Assembly (NCBI RefSeq): GCF_018853465.1
Contig: NZ_JABBOU010000046.1
Coordinates: 1 to 37,832 of the forward strand
DNA from: Acidithiobacillus montserratensis
GTDB taxonomy: Bacteria > Pseudomonadota > Gammaproteobacteria > Acidithiobacillales > Acidithiobacillaceae
Length of the DNA: 37,832 bases
Reading direction: 5' to 3'
Each line of letters opens with the position of its first letter. The stretch's first letter is position 1. The notes under the pieces were generated by a model. That model was not told the origin of the DNA and searched no databases. It saw only the letters and a list, made by a program, of their open reading frames with translations. Shown here piece after piece: positions 37,686 to 37,832 of this stretch. Made by a program: the position numbers and the translations under genes.

Positions 37686-37832
37686 ATGTCTTCCCCGATC
37701 TCCCGTCTTGCCTTGTTTTTGCTCCTATTGGTGTGGAGCGCCATGTTTATGGTTGGATCCGCGCATTTTGCCGGGATTACCGCAGCGCAGGCGCTGGCCC
37801 TGTATGGCGCCATTTTGCCATGGCTCACTGTC
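37686..37832 (+). CDS. Start of a membrane protein gene (3' end beyond window)
   Basis: An open frame of 49 codons runs to the window edge: MSSPISRLALFLLLLVWSAM, then a Gly/His-containing loop and a second hydrophobic part (ALALYGAILPWLTV). GAGG (37679-37682) precedes the ATG, and motif copy 11 lies upstream at the usual distance. The family cannot be told from this fragment. It is probably the next core gene of the element. Confidence 0.65.
   Translation, partial: MSSPISRLALFLLLLVWSAMFMVGSAHFAGITAAQALALYGAILPWLTV

Larger units (their letters stand above)
1..37832. mobile_element. Segment of a conjugative element with Trb-type T4SS
   Basis: The window carries a P-type relaxase (18216), TrbB/C/D/E/J/L homologues (20427-29166), an ArdC-type anti-restriction protein and several cargo modules (toxin-antitoxin, restriction-modification), which together are typical of an ICE or conjugative plasmid. 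The ends of the element are not visible. No integrase, Rep protein, partition gene, coupling protein, TrbF, TrbG or TrbI is present here, so ICE and plasmid cannot be told apart. Confidence 0.85.

Noticed and set aside
1..37832. CRISPR arrays, tRNA or rRNA genes
   Set aside because: No regularly spaced direct repeats of the right size and no tRNA- or rRNA-like sequence were seen on either strand.

Overview
The window is part of a conjugative mobile element (integrative conjugative element or conjugative plasmid) from a Gram-negative proteobacterium. The evidence is a Trb-type (VirB-like) type IV secretion set, a P-type relaxase, an outer-membrane barrel protein and a trimeric autotransporter adhesin. 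The transposase fragment at the left edge looks like the ISL3 family, and base composition is roughly mid-50s % GC by eye. An Acidithiobacillus-like host would fit, but that is a guess. No replication gene, integrase, coupling protein (TraG/VirD4) or TrbF/TrbG/TrbI homologue is visible, so the element continues beyond the window.

Layout. Positions 1-3821 are accessory: the end of a transposase, a small coiled-coil protein with its own terminator, a lytic-transglycosylase-like protein, and a hipBA-type toxin-antitoxin pair whose HipA carries an extra C-terminal domain. Positions 3883-7739 are a cell-surface module: acyltransferase-like protein, small membrane protein, outer-membrane barrel and YadA-like adhesin. 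Positions 7833-16962 hold a giant ArdC-type polyvalent protein and a tail of element-specific proteins ending in an LPD7-like protein. Positions 17065-19829 end in the relaxase. Positions 19925-29742 encode TrbB, TrbC, TrbD, TrbE, a small membrane protein, a secreted protein, TrbJ, TrbL and another membrane protein. Positions 29749-33387 hold a type II restriction-modification pair and a small membrane gene, each bounded by copies of a 70-bp repeat that re-creates the end of the upstream gene. Then come a ParD-like/RelE toxin-antitoxin pair, a junction of two broken genes (nucleotidyltransferase and Fic), a minus-strand type IIG-like restriction-methylase, and the start of another membrane gene.

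How it works together. Ten copies of a near-identical motif, CTGATCTATACCCC, lie 32-45 bp upstream of the start codons that open the plus-strand core transcription units (surface module, ArdC block, relaxase block, each trb block, flanking membrane genes). The cargo genes (hipBA, both restriction systems, parD/relE) lack it. I infer that it is the element's own promoter or regulator site and that it defines a core regulon. Four proteins, among them the ArdC-type protein and the HipA fusion, end in a G-[I/L]-x-L C-terminus, and HipA shares a domain of about 150 residues with the 13368-14525 protein. Both could be recognition tags, for example for export to the recipient, but this is only inference.
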